Below, in pieces: positions 42,801 through 50,796 of a stretch of 64,000 nt of DNA. The stretch is taken from NCBI RefSeq assembly GCF_025716875.1, contig NZ_JAOVZB010000001.1, forward strand, positions 806,001-870,000, given 5' to 3'. This stretch comes from Marinomonas sargassi. Its GTDB lineage: Bacteria; Pseudomonadota; Gammaproteobacteria; Pseudomonadales; Marinomonadaceae. The position numbers and the translations under genes were made by a program. The first letter of the stretch is position 1; every line of letters begins with the position of its first letter. Below the pieces are notes generated by a model, which did no database searches, was not told the DNA's origin, and saw only the letters and a program-made list of their open reading frames with translations.

Positions 42801-42942
42801 CTGCTGATGGTTTGGCAAGAGGTAAAAGCTCTTTTAGCCAGCTTTCTTCATCAACTTTATAAAGAGGAGAAATGAGCGACCATAGCGTGCTGGGTGATTG
42901 ATTTATGAAGCTTGGGTTAAGCACTTCAATAGCTGTAAACAT
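39820..42942 (-). CDS. putA: Bifunctional proline dehydrogenase / P5C dehydrogenase PutA, core part
   Basis: PutA oxidises proline to P5C with FAD and then to glutamate with NAD+. The 1040-residue product has the PRODH barrel (about residues 130-480, with VRLVKGAYWDSEIK and RRLLENGANSSFVHRL) and the ALDH domain (about 560-1035, with SPWNFPLAIFMGQ, AGLAFTGSTGTA, the catalytic Cys in SAGQRCSALRV, and GVQPFGGQGLSGTG). The start at 42942 has GGGAG upstream; the ATG at 42960 has none. There is no obvious N-terminal ribbon-helix-helix, so it should not repress itself; an AraC gene nearby may regulate it. It ends in an in-frame TAG before the detached C-terminal domain. Confidence 0.95.
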   Translation of the reverse strand: MFTAIEVLNPSFINQSPSTLWSLISPLYKVDEESWLKELLPLAKPSAEQLKTQTDNAFHLITEVRKDDESMSMIDALLLEYSLDTKEGILLMCLAEALMRVPDKDTADAFIKDRLSVADWASHTKNSDSFFVNASTWGLLLTGKVVTMSEKQDGSPANLVNRMVNRVSEPVIRKAMNQAMKIMGHQFVLGRDIKEALSRGKKYRDRGYTYSFDMLGEAALTADDAKKYLTSYERAIQSVGKDSYKQDHRPTISIKLSALHPRYETGCEERVMTELFESVKGLIQQARAVNVGITIDAEEADRLELSLKLFEKLFLDEVTNDWNLFGLVVQAYSKRALAVLAWLTALSKQQGKRIPVRLVKGAYWDSEIKLCQQKGVNGYPVYTRKEATDVSYLACAHFLLSEHTRANLFPQFASHNAHTIATIHTMATQLDATTDEFEFQRLHGMGDALYNHLIDKNNICVRIYAPVGSHKDLLPYLVRRLLENGANSSFVHRLIDASYPVENLVEHPVTLLEGRQSLANPYIKLPESLFNDRKNSFAPNIEIDSEWTPFQEKVNHFMSADIQWRGYSLVGGEKVATNNSPIVKSPYDHSQVVGKVDCAEPSTVDEAINIAQEAFPAWSSLTMGERANCLEKAADLLEENYAELVAICHREAGKTIQDSLDEVREAVDFCRYYAQQARDHLSGEKIYTDFLKNEKRVQIVGRGVFVCISPWNFPLAIFMGQVAAALVTGNTVIAKPAEQTSLIAFRTVELLHEAGIPTNVLHLVIGKGSYIGNNLTNNPHIAGLAFTGSTGTAQRINRSLSNRDVDPIPVIAETGGQNAMLVDSTSLPEQVVRDVVRSAFASAGQRCSALRVLFVQEDIADKVIVMIKGAMKEQSVGLPYLHSTDVGPVIDKNAQEMLLDHIEDMKVKGKLIAQAALPSFAENGTFVPPTAFEIDNINQISDEKFGPILHVVRYKARELDQIIDTINNSGFGLTMGVHSRNETTCARIVDRARVGNIYLNRDQVGAVVGVQPFGGQGLSGTGPKAGGPHYLPRFALEKEL

Positions 42943-43126
42943 GATTATGTTCTCCCGCATTAGTATAAAAATAATGACGACACTTTAATCATTAGGGGAA
43001 GATACTGTCTTTCGAAAAACTCGGTTTTTTTTACAAAAAAATCCGATCAACTAAATTAAAAATAGACGTGACTGAGGAGATATAACAGTAAGAGGTTTTA
43101 TGCAAAGGAAATGAGGTTAACTAGTA

Positions 43127-43894
43127 TCAGAGTAAACTTTTTTGAAACTTCACAGGCGAAACCCCCAGTACCTGAGTAAAGACACTGGTCATGGCACTTT
43201 GGCTAGAAAAGCCTGACATTTCTGCCACTTGAATAGGGGTGAAACCTTCCCTAAGTAGGTGTTTAGCTCGTTCTAAGCGTTTACGCATTAGATATTGATG
43301 AGGTGTGATACCTGTTTTTTCTTTAAATCGCTCATGGAATTGGCTAACACTGAGGAAACAAAAATTAGCCAATTGATCTATGTGCACACGACGAGATAAG
43401 TTTAACTCGATAAACTGGTCAAGCTTATCTATGTCTAAATGCTTTCCTCGAATTGTTTTACTTTGATTGTTGATTTGGTGTCTAACGGCACTGAGTAGCG
43501 TGTTACCACAAGCCCTAGCTAGCATAGGGTCGTCTGGATATTGTTGTAATTCACCTGATAAGGCAGAAGCCAGAATTTGTAAACGCGGATTCAATTGAAA
43601 GTAGGCGGCTTGGTCAAATAAACGTGAAACAACCTCATACTCTTCATCGGTAATTGCTTTTTGGGGAGGAACCGGTAAGTTGACCAGCATAATGCGGTTT
43701 TCCCCTAACCCTGCAAAAGCATGGCTGTTCTCAGAAGGAAGAATACAACCTTCCCCCATATGCATTTGTTTGCCTTTACCTTGGATATCGAAGTCCGTAT
43801 TGCCGTCCAATACCACTACTAGCTGGTGGTAGTCGTGATCGTGGGCACTGGCTTCGCTTGGTAGGCTTAAAATGTCAGAGTCGAGTTTGGTCAC
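43127..43894 (-). CDS. AraC-family regulator next to putA
   Basis: The 255-residue product has an N-terminal cupin sensor (HDHDYHQLVVVLDGNTDF) and a C-terminal double helix-turn-helix (LANFCFLSVSQFHERFKEKT and VAEMSGFSSQSAMTSVFTQV, PVKFQK). It starts at GTG. It lies just upstream of putA on the same strand. In Pseudomonas aeruginosa the AraC protein PruR activates proline catabolism from a similar place, so a role in putA control is a reasonable inference. Confidence 0.85.
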   Translation of the reverse strand: MTKLDSDILSLPSEASAHDHDYHQLVVVLDGNTDFDIQGKGKQMHMGEGCILPSENSHAFAGLGENRIMLVNLPVPPQKAITDEEYEVVSRLFDQAAYFQLNPRLQILASALSGELQQYPDDPMLARACGNTLLSAVRHQINNQSKTIRGKHLDIDKLDQFIELNLSRRVHIDQLANFCFLSVSQFHERFKEKTGITPHQYLMRKRLERAKHLLREGFTPIQVAEMSGFSSQSAMTSVFTQVLGVSPVKFQKSLL

Positions 43895-44032
43895 AAAGAG
43901 TCCATCTGAAGGCGTGTGTCATTATCAAAAGTATAATGGGGGAAAGGCTAACCGAAAGCAAACAAGCTGAATGCTGCCTATTAGCAACGACAAGCTCAAC
44001 GTCTTTTAGAGCCATAAAACCCACATAAAAAG

Positions 44033-44071
44033 AAGGCTTTGATGTGGTTTGGTAAACCTAATCAAAGCCTT
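44033..44071 (-). terminator. Terminator of the dctQ-dctM-oxidoreductase operon
   Basis: AAGGCTTTGAT and ATCAAAGCCTT form an 11-bp stem with an inner GGTTT/AAACC stem. On the minus strand it is followed by CTTTTTAT. It lies 22 bp after the stop of the oxidoreductase gene. Confidence 0.8.
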
Positions 44072-44092
44072 TATTTATAAGGAGTCTAGGTC

Positions 44093-45055
44093 TTAGTTTT
44101 CGATACTAATGACTAGGTTTCCTAGCGCACCACTTTTCAATACATCTTCATGGGCTTGCGGTAATTCTTCAAGAGCGTAAGCGCGTCGTACAACAGGCTT
44201 CAAAACACCTTTCTCAAACAAAGGGCGTAATGATTTAGCGATGAGCGCTAATTCAGCTGGTTTGATTTGCGCTAACGCAACACCGATAACAGAAGCGTCA
44301 CGAGCCATTAAGTCCCTAGGGTTGATTTCAACCGTACCTCGGTTACCAACAACCGCAACACAACCACCCACAGCCAGAGCTTTTAAATCTTGGTTTAGGT
44401 TATGGTTGGCTAACATTTCGATAACGATATCAAAGCCTGCCTCTAGCGACTGATAAGGTGCTAGGTGGCCTTCTTCATTGTGCATGATGACATCGCCCAC
44501 ACCTTGTTGACGAAGTAACTCTGCGCCTTCTGAGGTGCCTGAGCTAGCAACCACTTCCATTCCCGAAGCTAGGGCGAGTTGTACAGCGGCAAGGCCAACG
44601 GCACCTGTGGCACCATGAATTAATACCTTGTCTCCAGCCTGTGCGTTGGCACGACCAAACAAAGCTCGGTGAGCTGTTGTATAAGGAATGCCAATGCCAG
44701 CTCCTTCTTCAAAAGACAGGCAGTCTGCCAATGGGAAGGTATGAGTAGTGGCACACACCGCATACTCAGCAGAAGAACCTGTTAGGTTGCGACTGAAATA
44801 CACACGTTGACCAACTTCTAAGCCCACAACATTCTTACCTAACTCGACGATAGTTCCAGCGCCGTCTAAGCCCGGAGTGTGAGGGAAGTTAGCTGTGTAG
44901 TTGTTTGTACCCGAGCGAATGTAAGTGTCTACTGGGTTGACGCCTGCAGCCCCAACCTTAACTAGAATTTGATCTTCATTAATCGTAGGAACAGCGGTCT
45001 CCACTAAGGATAAATCATTCGCTGTACCGTAATTCATAATCTGCATAGCTTTCAT
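44093..45055 (-). CDS. NADPH:quinone oxidoreductase, zeta-crystallin-like
   Basis: The 320-residue MDR protein has GVNPVDTYIRSG and TPGLDGAGTIVELG in the catalytic domain and the Rossmann HGATGAVGLAAVQLA. There are no zinc-binding Cys clusters, which fits the quinone-reductase branch. It is 19 bp downstream of dctM and probably in the same operon, so it may act on the imported compound. The substrate is unknown. Confidence 0.85.
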   Translation of the reverse strand: MKAMQIMNYGTANDLSLVETAVPTINEDQILVKVGAAGVNPVDTYIRSGTNNYTANFPHTPGLDGAGTIVELGKNVVGLEVGQRVYFSRNLTGSSAEYAVCATTHTFPLADCLSFEEGAGIGIPYTTAHRALFGRANAQAGDKVLIHGATGAVGLAAVQLALASGMEVVASSGTSEGAELLRQQGVGDVIMHNEEGHLAPYQSLEAGFDIVIEMLANHNLNQDLKALAVGGCVAVVGNRGTVEINPRDLMARDASVIGVALAQIKPAELALIAKSLRPLFEKGVLKPVVRRAYALEELPQAHEDVLKSGALGNLVISIEN

Positions 45056-45074
45056 TTATAGGTCCTCTATAAAG

Positions 45075-46463
45075 TTAGTTTGCGTACACTTGCTCAGGTA
45101 ACCAAGTGGCAAGCTCTGGCCAGATAACTAGCATAACGAGTACAAATAGCTGTATCAAAATAAAGGGTAGCACCCCTTTATAAATAGACTGAGTTTTCAC
45201 TTCTGGTGGTGCAACACCGCGTAGATAGAATAAAGCAAAACCAAACGGCGGTGTTAAGAAGGACGTCTGTAAGTTGATAGCCATCATAATACCCAACCAA
45301 ACAGGGTCTAACCCCATTGCCAATAACACAGGGGCGACGATCGGAACGACCACAAAAGTGATTTCAATAAAGTCTAGAATGAAACCAAGCACAAACATCA
45401 GCAGCATTACGACTAAGAGTGCACCGTATACACCACCAGGTAGATGAGAGAAGAACTCTTCAATTAACTCTTCACCACCAAAGCCTCGGAACACCAATGA
45501 GAACAAAGACGCGCCGATCAAAATCATAAATACCATGGAGGTGACTTTCGTAGTCGAGTACACGGCATCTTTTAGGGTCGGTAAACTCAACTTTCCACTG
45601 GCAAGAGCTAAAATAGCGGCACCAAATGCACCCACACCAGCGGCTTCTGTTGGTGTGGCGATACCACTTAGAATAGAGCCCAACACAGAGAAGATAAGAA
45701 CCAGTGGTGGAACTAAACCTTTAAACAATTGAAGAGCAAGAGGCTCCGTTGAGCCACTACGCAATTCATCCCGCGGTACCGCTGGCGCTTTATGGGGTTG
45801 TAGCCAAGCCACCATGATTACGTACAGGATGTACAAGCCAACTAATATTAGACCCGGAATCAATGCGCCGACAAAAAGGTCGCCAACTGAAATGGTTTTT
45901 GGAGAGAAGATCCCCATTTCTAATTGCGCTTTTTGGAAGGCATTGGACATAACATCCCCCAATAGCACTAAGGCAATGGAAGGTGGAATAATCTGCCCCA
46001 ATGTACCTGTCGCACAGATAGTGCCTGTTGCTAATGCTGGGTCGTAGCCACGGCGTAGCATAGTAGGCAGCGATATCATGCCCATGGTCACAACGGTTGC
46101 ACCAACAATACCAGTACTCGCGGCGAGTAACATGCCCACTATGATTACAGAGATACCTAAGCCGCCACGTAGCGTACCAAATAGCATCGCCATGGAATCG
46201 AGCAGTTTTTCTGCAAGTTTAGACTTTTCTAATAGTACGCCCATGAGAACAAATAGCGGTACGGCGATTAAGGTTTCATTTCCTATGATGCCAAATAAGC
46301 GGTTTGGTAAAGCTTCGAGGAAAATACCATCAAAGGTGCCAAATAAAGAGCCAACACCTGCAAATATTAATGCTGTACCACCTAGAGAAAAGGCGACCGG
46401 GTATCCAAATAAAAGGCAAAGGCAAACCGCAGCAAAAAGCCATAAAGGAAGAAATTCAGCCAT
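45075..46463 (-). CDS. dctM: TRAP transporter large membrane subunit (DctM/FcbT3 type)
   Basis: DctM is the transport subunit of TRAP systems. The 462-residue protein has at least 11 hydrophobic segments and typical stretches such as ALPNRLFGIIGNETLIAVPL, GIVGATVVTMGMISLPTML, IIPPSIALVLLGD, TPTEAAGVGAFGA and NLQTSFLTPPFGFALFYL. It overlaps dctQ by 1 nt (TAATG). Its type matches the mannitol/chloroaromatic TRAP group, as do the two binding lipoproteins 6-9 kb to the left. Confidence 0.93.
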   Translation of the reverse strand: MAEFLPLWLFAAVCLCLLFGYPVAFSLGGTALIFAGVGSLFGTFDGIFLEALPNRLFGIIGNETLIAVPLFVLMGVLLEKSKLAEKLLDSMAMLFGTLRGGLGISVIIVGMLLAASTGIVGATVVTMGMISLPTMLRRGYDPALATGTICATGTLGQIIPPSIALVLLGDVMSNAFQKAQLEMGIFSPKTISVGDLFVGALIPGLILVGLYILYVIMVAWLQPHKAPAVPRDELRSGSTEPLALQLFKGLVPPLVLIFSVLGSILSGIATPTEAAGVGAFGAAILALASGKLSLPTLKDAVYSTTKVTSMVFMILIGASLFSLVFRGFGGEELIEEFFSHLPGGVYGALLVVMLLMFVLGFILDFIEITFVVVPIVAPVLLAMGLDPVWLGIMMAINLQTSFLTPPFGFALFYLRGVAPPEVKTQSIYKGVLPFILIQLFVLVMLVIWPELATWLPEQVYAN

Positions 46464-47008
46464 TACTTGACCCCTTCATTTGTTGTAGTAGCAGTGGGAA
46501 TGTTTTCACGGCTAGAAAGAATAACGCCAACATTTTTCAAAATGTCAGCAATACCTTGAATAATCAGCGATATCATCATCACAGGAATCAGGGTTTTTAA
46601 TAAATAAACGAAAGGTAGCCCGCCAGGTTGAGGAGAGGTCTCCAACACATTCCAAGATGCGCCAACATAATTAGCACTTAAATAAGCGGTATAGAGGGTA
46701 AAGGGCAATAAAAAGAATACACCACCGATGACATTTACCCCTGCCTTCTTAGTTGCAGAGAAGCCACGATAGAAAACATCAACACGAACATGCTCGTCGT
46801 CTTTAAAGGTATAAGCGGCACCTAGCATAAACACCATAGCGTGGAGATACAGCACAGACTCTTGCAGGGCGATGGAACCAAAATCAAAGCCATAGCGCAG
46901 CAATACAATAAGACAGGTAAGTAGCATCATACCCAACGTGAGCCAAGCGACGCATTTTCCAGTGTAATGGGAAATGGTCTCAGCAAAACGGACCAGTTTA
47001 TTTAACAT
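46463..47008 (-). CDS. dctQ: TRAP transporter small membrane subunit (DctQ/FcbT2 type)
   Basis: DctQ is the small four-helix membrane subunit that pairs with DctM. The 181-residue product has four hydrophobic segments with LQESVLYLHAMVFMLGAAYT and DDEHVRVDVFY, which is typical for the family. It is first in the operon, with no binding-protein gene beside it. Confidence 0.92.
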   Translation of the reverse strand: MLNKLVRFAETISHYTGKCVAWLTLGMMLLTCLIVLLRYGFDFGSIALQESVLYLHAMVFMLGAAYTFKDDEHVRVDVFYRGFSATKKAGVNVIGGVFFLLPFTLYTAYLSANYVGASWNVLETSPQPGGLPFVYLLKTLIPVMMISLIIQGIADILKNVGVILSSRENIPTATTTNEGVK

Positions 47009-47360
47009 AGAGAAAAGTACCCATAATGTTTTAATTGTTATTTTTCAAACGCTTCTATAAAGCGGAAAAATAGGGAGGGTTAGTCTATTGGATAACGCCA
47101 CTTATGGGAATATGTTACCCAGTGTAAATACCATGTAATAAGGCGTTTGAGGGTTTATTGGAGGGATATAGGTTGAGAAAGACAGTCTGTCTAATCTAAA
47201 AAATTCGTTCTACTTACGTATATAAAAAAGCTGCTCCTTTTATATGTACAGCAATAACCTCACAAGAGCGGCCTTTATCCCCTCTATATATATCGTAAAT
47301 TTTCCCTGTTTAATTTGCAGCTTTTAGGCCCTGTGCTAAATTTTTTAGAAATATTTCATT
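47009..47360. other. Long intergenic region between dctQ and pstS
   Basis: Apart from the PHO box nearer pstS, this stretch holds no gene. It should contain the dctQ promoter on the minus strand. A perfect 13-bp palindrome AGACAGTCTGTCT lies at 47180-47192 and is an operator candidate. Confidence 0.4.
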
Positions 47361-47379
47361 CTTTAACATTTCTGTCACA
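47361..47379 (+). promoter_or_regulatory. PHO box upstream of pstS
   Basis: CTTTAACATTTCTGTCACA matches the two-half-site PhoB consensus, with a perfect CTGTCACA half. TTATAGT about 10 bp downstream (47388-47394) gives a -10 element at the spacing of class I PhoB promoters. The same TTTAAC...CTGTCACATT pattern occurs before phoB. Confidence 0.75.
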
Positions 47380-47461
47380 TTTCTTTTTTATAGTAGCAAC
47401 CATCGAAAGAGACATGAGCATTTGCTCGTATTATTTGACTATAACCATTGGGGTTTATGAA

Positions 47462-48430
47462 ATGAAAAAACTAGTTGCAGGCTTAGCAATCACAGCAGCA
47501 ATGGGCGTTTCTGTTAACGCTATCGCAAGTGTTGATTCAAACTTAATGACTTACACTAAATCAAGCGGTGTTTCTGGTAACATCTCTAGTGTTGGTTCTG
47601 ATACTCTAGCAAACCTAATGACTCTATGGGCAGAAGACTTCAAGCGTCTATACCCAAATGTAAACATTCAAATTCAAGCGGCTGGTTCTTCTACTGCGCC
47701 ACCAGCTTTGACTGAAGGTACATCTAACTTCGGTCCTATGTCTCGTACAATGAAAGACAAAGAAATCGCTGCTTTCGAAAAGAAATTCGGTTACAAGCCA
47801 ACTGCTATCCCAGTTGCTATCGACGCTCTAGCAGTATTCGTACACAAAGATAACCCAATCAAAGGTTTGTCTCTTCCTCAAGTTGACGCAATCTTCTCTT
47901 CTACTCGTAAAGGTGGTTACAGCGAAGACATCACTAACTGGGGTAAAGCAGGTTTGACTGGTGCTTGGGCTGGCCGTGACGTTCAATTGTTCGGTCGTAA
48001 CTCAGTATCTGGTACTTACGGTTACTTCAAATCAAACGCTCTTTTCAAAGGTGACTTTAAAAACAGCGTAAATGAGCAGCCTGGTTCTGCATCTGTAGTA
48101 CAATCTGTTTCAACTTCTCTAAATGGTATCGGCTACTCTGGTATTGGTTACAAAACGTCTTCAGTACGTGCTTTGCCAATCGCTAAGAAAGAAGGCGGTG
48201 CATTTGTTGAAGCTTCATTAGAAAATGCAGCAACTGGTAAGTACCCTCTGTCTCGCTTCCTTTACGTTTACGTAAACAAAGCGCCTAACAAGCCGTTAGC
48301 ACCACTACAACGTGAATTCGTTAAAATGGTTCTTTCTAAAATGGGTCAAGAGGTTGTTGTAAAAGACGGTTACGTACCTCTACCAGCTAAAGTTGCTGAT
48401 CGTTACCTAGACAAACTAGGTATCAAGTAA
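47462..48430 (+). CDS. pstS: Phosphate-binding protein PstS
   Basis: PstS captures phosphate in the periplasm for PstCAB. The 322-residue product has a signal peptide ([20 protein letters not shown]) and the phosphate-binding segments [37 protein letters not shown] and [12 protein letters not shown]. It closely resembles the Pseudomonas type of PstS, not the classic E. coli type. The start at 47462 is at the signal peptide with GGGG 8 nt upstream; a longer frame from 47315 runs through the PHO box and is rejected. Codon use is strongly biased, as in highly expressed genes. Confidence 0.95.
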   Translation: MKKLVAGLAITAAMGVSVNAIASVDSNLMTYTKSSGVSGNISSVGSDTLANLMTLWAEDFKRLYPNVNIQIQAAGSSTAPPALTEGTSNFGPMSRTMKDKEIAAFEKKFGYKPTAIPVAIDALAVFVHKDNPIKGLSLPQVDAIFSSTRKGGYSEDITNWGKAGLTGAWAGRDVQLFGRNSVSGTYGYFKSNALFKGDFKNSVNEQPGSASVVQSVSTSLNGIGYSGIGYKTSSVRALPIAKKEGGAFVEASLENAATGKYPLSRFLYVYVNKAPNKPLAPLQREFVKMVLSKMGQEVVVKDGYVPLPAKVADRYLDKLGIK

Positions 48431-48458
48431 GCTTAGCGATTCGGATAGAACGTATAGA

Positions 48459-48490
48459 AGCAGGATAGTTTAATCACTATCCTGCTTTTT
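48459..48490 (+). terminator. Terminator between pstS and pstC
   Basis: AGCAGGATAGT (48459-48469) and ACTATCCTGCT (48476-48486) form a perfect 11-bp stem, followed by TTTT. It should limit read-through and allow pstS to exceed pstCAB. Confidence 0.85.
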
Positions 48491-48501
48491 CGCTCTAATC
48501 T

Positions 48502-48520
48502 GTGTCATAAAAATGTCACA
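48502..48520 (+). promoter_or_regulatory. PHO box immediately upstream of pstC
   Basis: GTGTCATAAAAATGTCACA matches the PhoB consensus CTGTCATANANNTGTCACA at about 17 of 19 positions, the best match in the window. It ends only 17 bp before the annotated pstC ATG, leaving little room for a normal promoter and leader. Confidence 0.75.
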
Positions 48521-48537
48521 AAAAAAGATGAAATCGG

Positions 48538-50796
48538 ATGACTAAAACAACTGACCATCAGATGCCTGAGCTGGATTTTGATACACCAGCGTTAAAGCGT
48601 CACCGTAAAATTCGCGCCCTGAAAGACCGTGCGGCTGGAACGGGTATTGCCATCGGCGGCAGCAGCGTAATCCTTGCTGTATTGCTGATTTGTTTTTACC
48701 TTCTTTATGAAGTAGCCCCTCTTTTCATGGGTGCTTCTATTGAGCATAAGGCGACCTACTCGCTACCTGCTCAGCAAGAAGGGGAAAGCCTTTATTTAAC
48801 CACGGAAGAGCAAGCCGAGATTGGGATGCGTGTTGCTAGTAATGGCAGCATTGTTTTCTTTTCTATTGCAGACGGATCTGTAATTCAAACAGTAACTAAC
48901 CCTCGTGAAGAGAAGGTTACCGGTTTTGCAGTAGAATCCGATACAAGTGGTTTGTTAGCATTTGGCTATGAAGACGGTAAAGTCCTGGTGACGAAACACA
49001 ATTACCGTATTTCTTACCCAGACGGCGTACGTCAAATCACACCATTTGTTGAATACCCTTATGGTGAAGATGCGATTCAAGTTGCCGATTTCTCAATTAC
49101 TAATTTGTCGTTCCGTGAAGGTGAAGAAGGTTTCACTTTAGCGGCGTCAGGTGAGTCTCAAAGCACTATTCTGAAAGTCACTAAGGATGTTAACTTCATC
49201 ACAGAAGAAGTTGAGTTAACAGAAGAGCAAGAAACCTTACCTTTCATTGAAAATACTCATAGTTTATTAGTCAGTGGTAATCAGCGTTATTTATACGTTG
49301 CTACAGAGTCTGGCCAAGTTAATGAGTTTGATCTGCGTGACTTTAGCAACATTCGTTTAAAAGACACGATTCAAGCCTTAGAAGGTGATGCTCAACTTGT
49401 CTCGATGAGTTACTTACTAGGTAATACCTCAGTGATGCTAGCGGACTCTTCAGGTCGAGTAAGCCAGTGGTTTAATGTTCGTGATAACTCAACCAATGAA
49501 GAGAAGCTGACTTTCATCCGTGATGTTGATCAGACATCTGGTTTAACGAATATCGCGATGGAGCAACGTCGTAAAGGTTTTGCGACACTAGATGATCGTG
49601 GACTGGTTGCTGTTTACAATGCCACTTCTGAGCGTCAAGTGATTGATGAAGTGTTGAGCGACGAAAGTGCTCGACTCATCAGCTTTGCACCTCGTGCAAA
49701 TGGTTTGTTGTTAGAAGATGGTAAGGGCATTCATTTCTATTATGTAGATAATGAGCACCCAGAGGTATCTTGGTCTTCTATTTGGGGTCAAGTTTGGTAC
49801 GAAGATTATCAAGAACCGACTTACACTTGGCAGTCCTCGGCATCGGATAATGACTTCGAACCAAAATACAGCTTAATGCCATTGGCTTTCGGTACTTTGA
49901 AAGCAGCGTTCTACGCTATGTTAATGGCGGTGCCTTTGGCGATTTGTGGTGCGATCTACACGGCTTACTTCATGGCGCCAGCCTTACGTCGAAAAATAAA
50001 GCCTATTATCGAGTTAATGGAAGCATTGCCTACCGTTATTCTTGGTTTCTTAGCAGGTTTGTTCTTTGCGCCTTTCCTTGAGGAAAATCTAGCGGCTACT
50101 TTTAGTATCCTGATTATTTTACCTCTTGGTATTGTGGCCTTTGCTTACCTTTGGTCTCGTCTACCTCAGAACATTCGTTGGATGGTTCCTGAAGGCTGGC
50201 AGCCACTGCTTTTGATCCCAGTGATTATTCTGTTGGCTTGGTTCTGTCTAGGTATGAGTCCATTTATCGAGTTGTACGCGTTTGACGGTAATATTCGTGG
50301 TTGGATCACTAACGACCTAGGTATTACATTCGACCAACGTAATGCGCTGGTGGTTGGTTTTGCTATGGGCTTTGCGGTTATTCCGACAATCTTCTCTATT
50401 ACCGAAGATGCGATCTTCAGTGTGCCAAAAGCCTTGACGCAAGGTTCTCTAGCCTTAGGTGCAACATACTGGCAAACCATGACACGCGTTGTTCTTCCAA
50501 CCGCTAGTCCGGGTATCTTCTCGGCAGTCATGATTGGTATGGGCCGTGCGGTTGGTGAAACTATGATCGTACTTATGGCGACGGGTAATACACCAATTAT
50601 GGACTTTAATATCTTTGAAGGTATGCGTACTTTAGCGGCTAACTTAGCGGTTGAGGTTCCTGAGTCCGAAGTGGGTAGCTCGCACTACCGAATTCTTTTC
50701 TTGGCGGCGTTTGTGTTGTTTATCTTTACTTTCATAGTGAACACCATCGCTGAAACTGTGCGTCAGCACCTACGCAAAAAATACGGGTCGTTATAA
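48538..50796 (+). CDS. pstC: Phosphate ABC transporter permease PstC with periplasmic propeller-like insert
   Basis: PstC is one of the two permeases of the Pst transporter. The 752-residue product is more than twice the E. coli length (about 319). It has a first membrane helix (about residues 33-58), a long beta-rich insert (about 75-425) with repeated short strand/turn units reminiscent of a beta-propeller, and then the binding-protein-dependent permease domain (about 450-745) with GAIYTAYFMAPALRRKIKP, ALPTVILGFLAG and GRAVGETMIVL. A second in-frame ATG at 48562 is possible. pstA overlaps its stop by 1 nt. Long PstC forms are also known in Pseudomonas. Confidence 0.93.
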   Translation: MTKTTDHQMPELDFDTPALKRHRKIRALKDRAAGTGIAIGGSSVILAVLLICFYLLYEVAPLFMGASIEHKATYSLPAQQEGESLYLTTEEQAEIGMRVASNGSIVFFSIADGSVIQTVTNPREEKVTGFAVESDTSGLLAFGYEDGKVLVTKHNYRISYPDGVRQITPFVEYPYGEDAIQVADFSITNLSFREGEEGFTLAASGESQSTILKVTKDVNFITEEVELTEEQETLPFIENTHSLLVSGNQRYLYVATESGQVNEFDLRDFSNIRLKDTIQALEGDAQLVSMSYLLGNTSVMLADSSGRVSQWFNVRDNSTNEEKLTFIRDVDQTSGLTNIAMEQRRKGFATLDDRGLVAVYNATSERQVIDEVLSDESARLISFAPRANGLLLEDGKGIHFYYVDNEHPEVSWSSIWGQVWYEDYQEPTYTWQSSASDNDFEPKYSLMPLAFGTLKAAFYAMLMAVPLAICGAIYTAYFMAPALRRKIKPIIELMEALPTVILGFLAGLFFAPFLEENLAATFSILIILPLGIVAFAYLWSRLPQNIRWMVPEGWQPLLLIPVIILLAWFCLGMSPFIELYAFDGNIRGWITNDLGITFDQRNALVVGFAMGFAVIPTIFSITEDAIFSVPKALTQGSLALGATYWQTMTRVVLPTASPGIFSAVMIGMGRAVGETMIVLMATGNTPIMDFNIFEGMRTLAANLAVEVPESEVGSSHYRILFLAAFVLFIFTFIVNTIAETVRQHLRKKYGSL

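Noticed and set aside
46078-46470. Open frame of 130 codons on the plus strand
   Set aside because: It lies antisense inside dctM, which has clear family motifs and membrane segments; the frame has low-complexity composition and no ribosome-binding site.
47315-47461. N-terminal extension of pstS by 49 residues
   Set aside because: It would run through the PHO box and -10 region; the start at 47462 begins a typical signal peptide with a ribosome-binding site.
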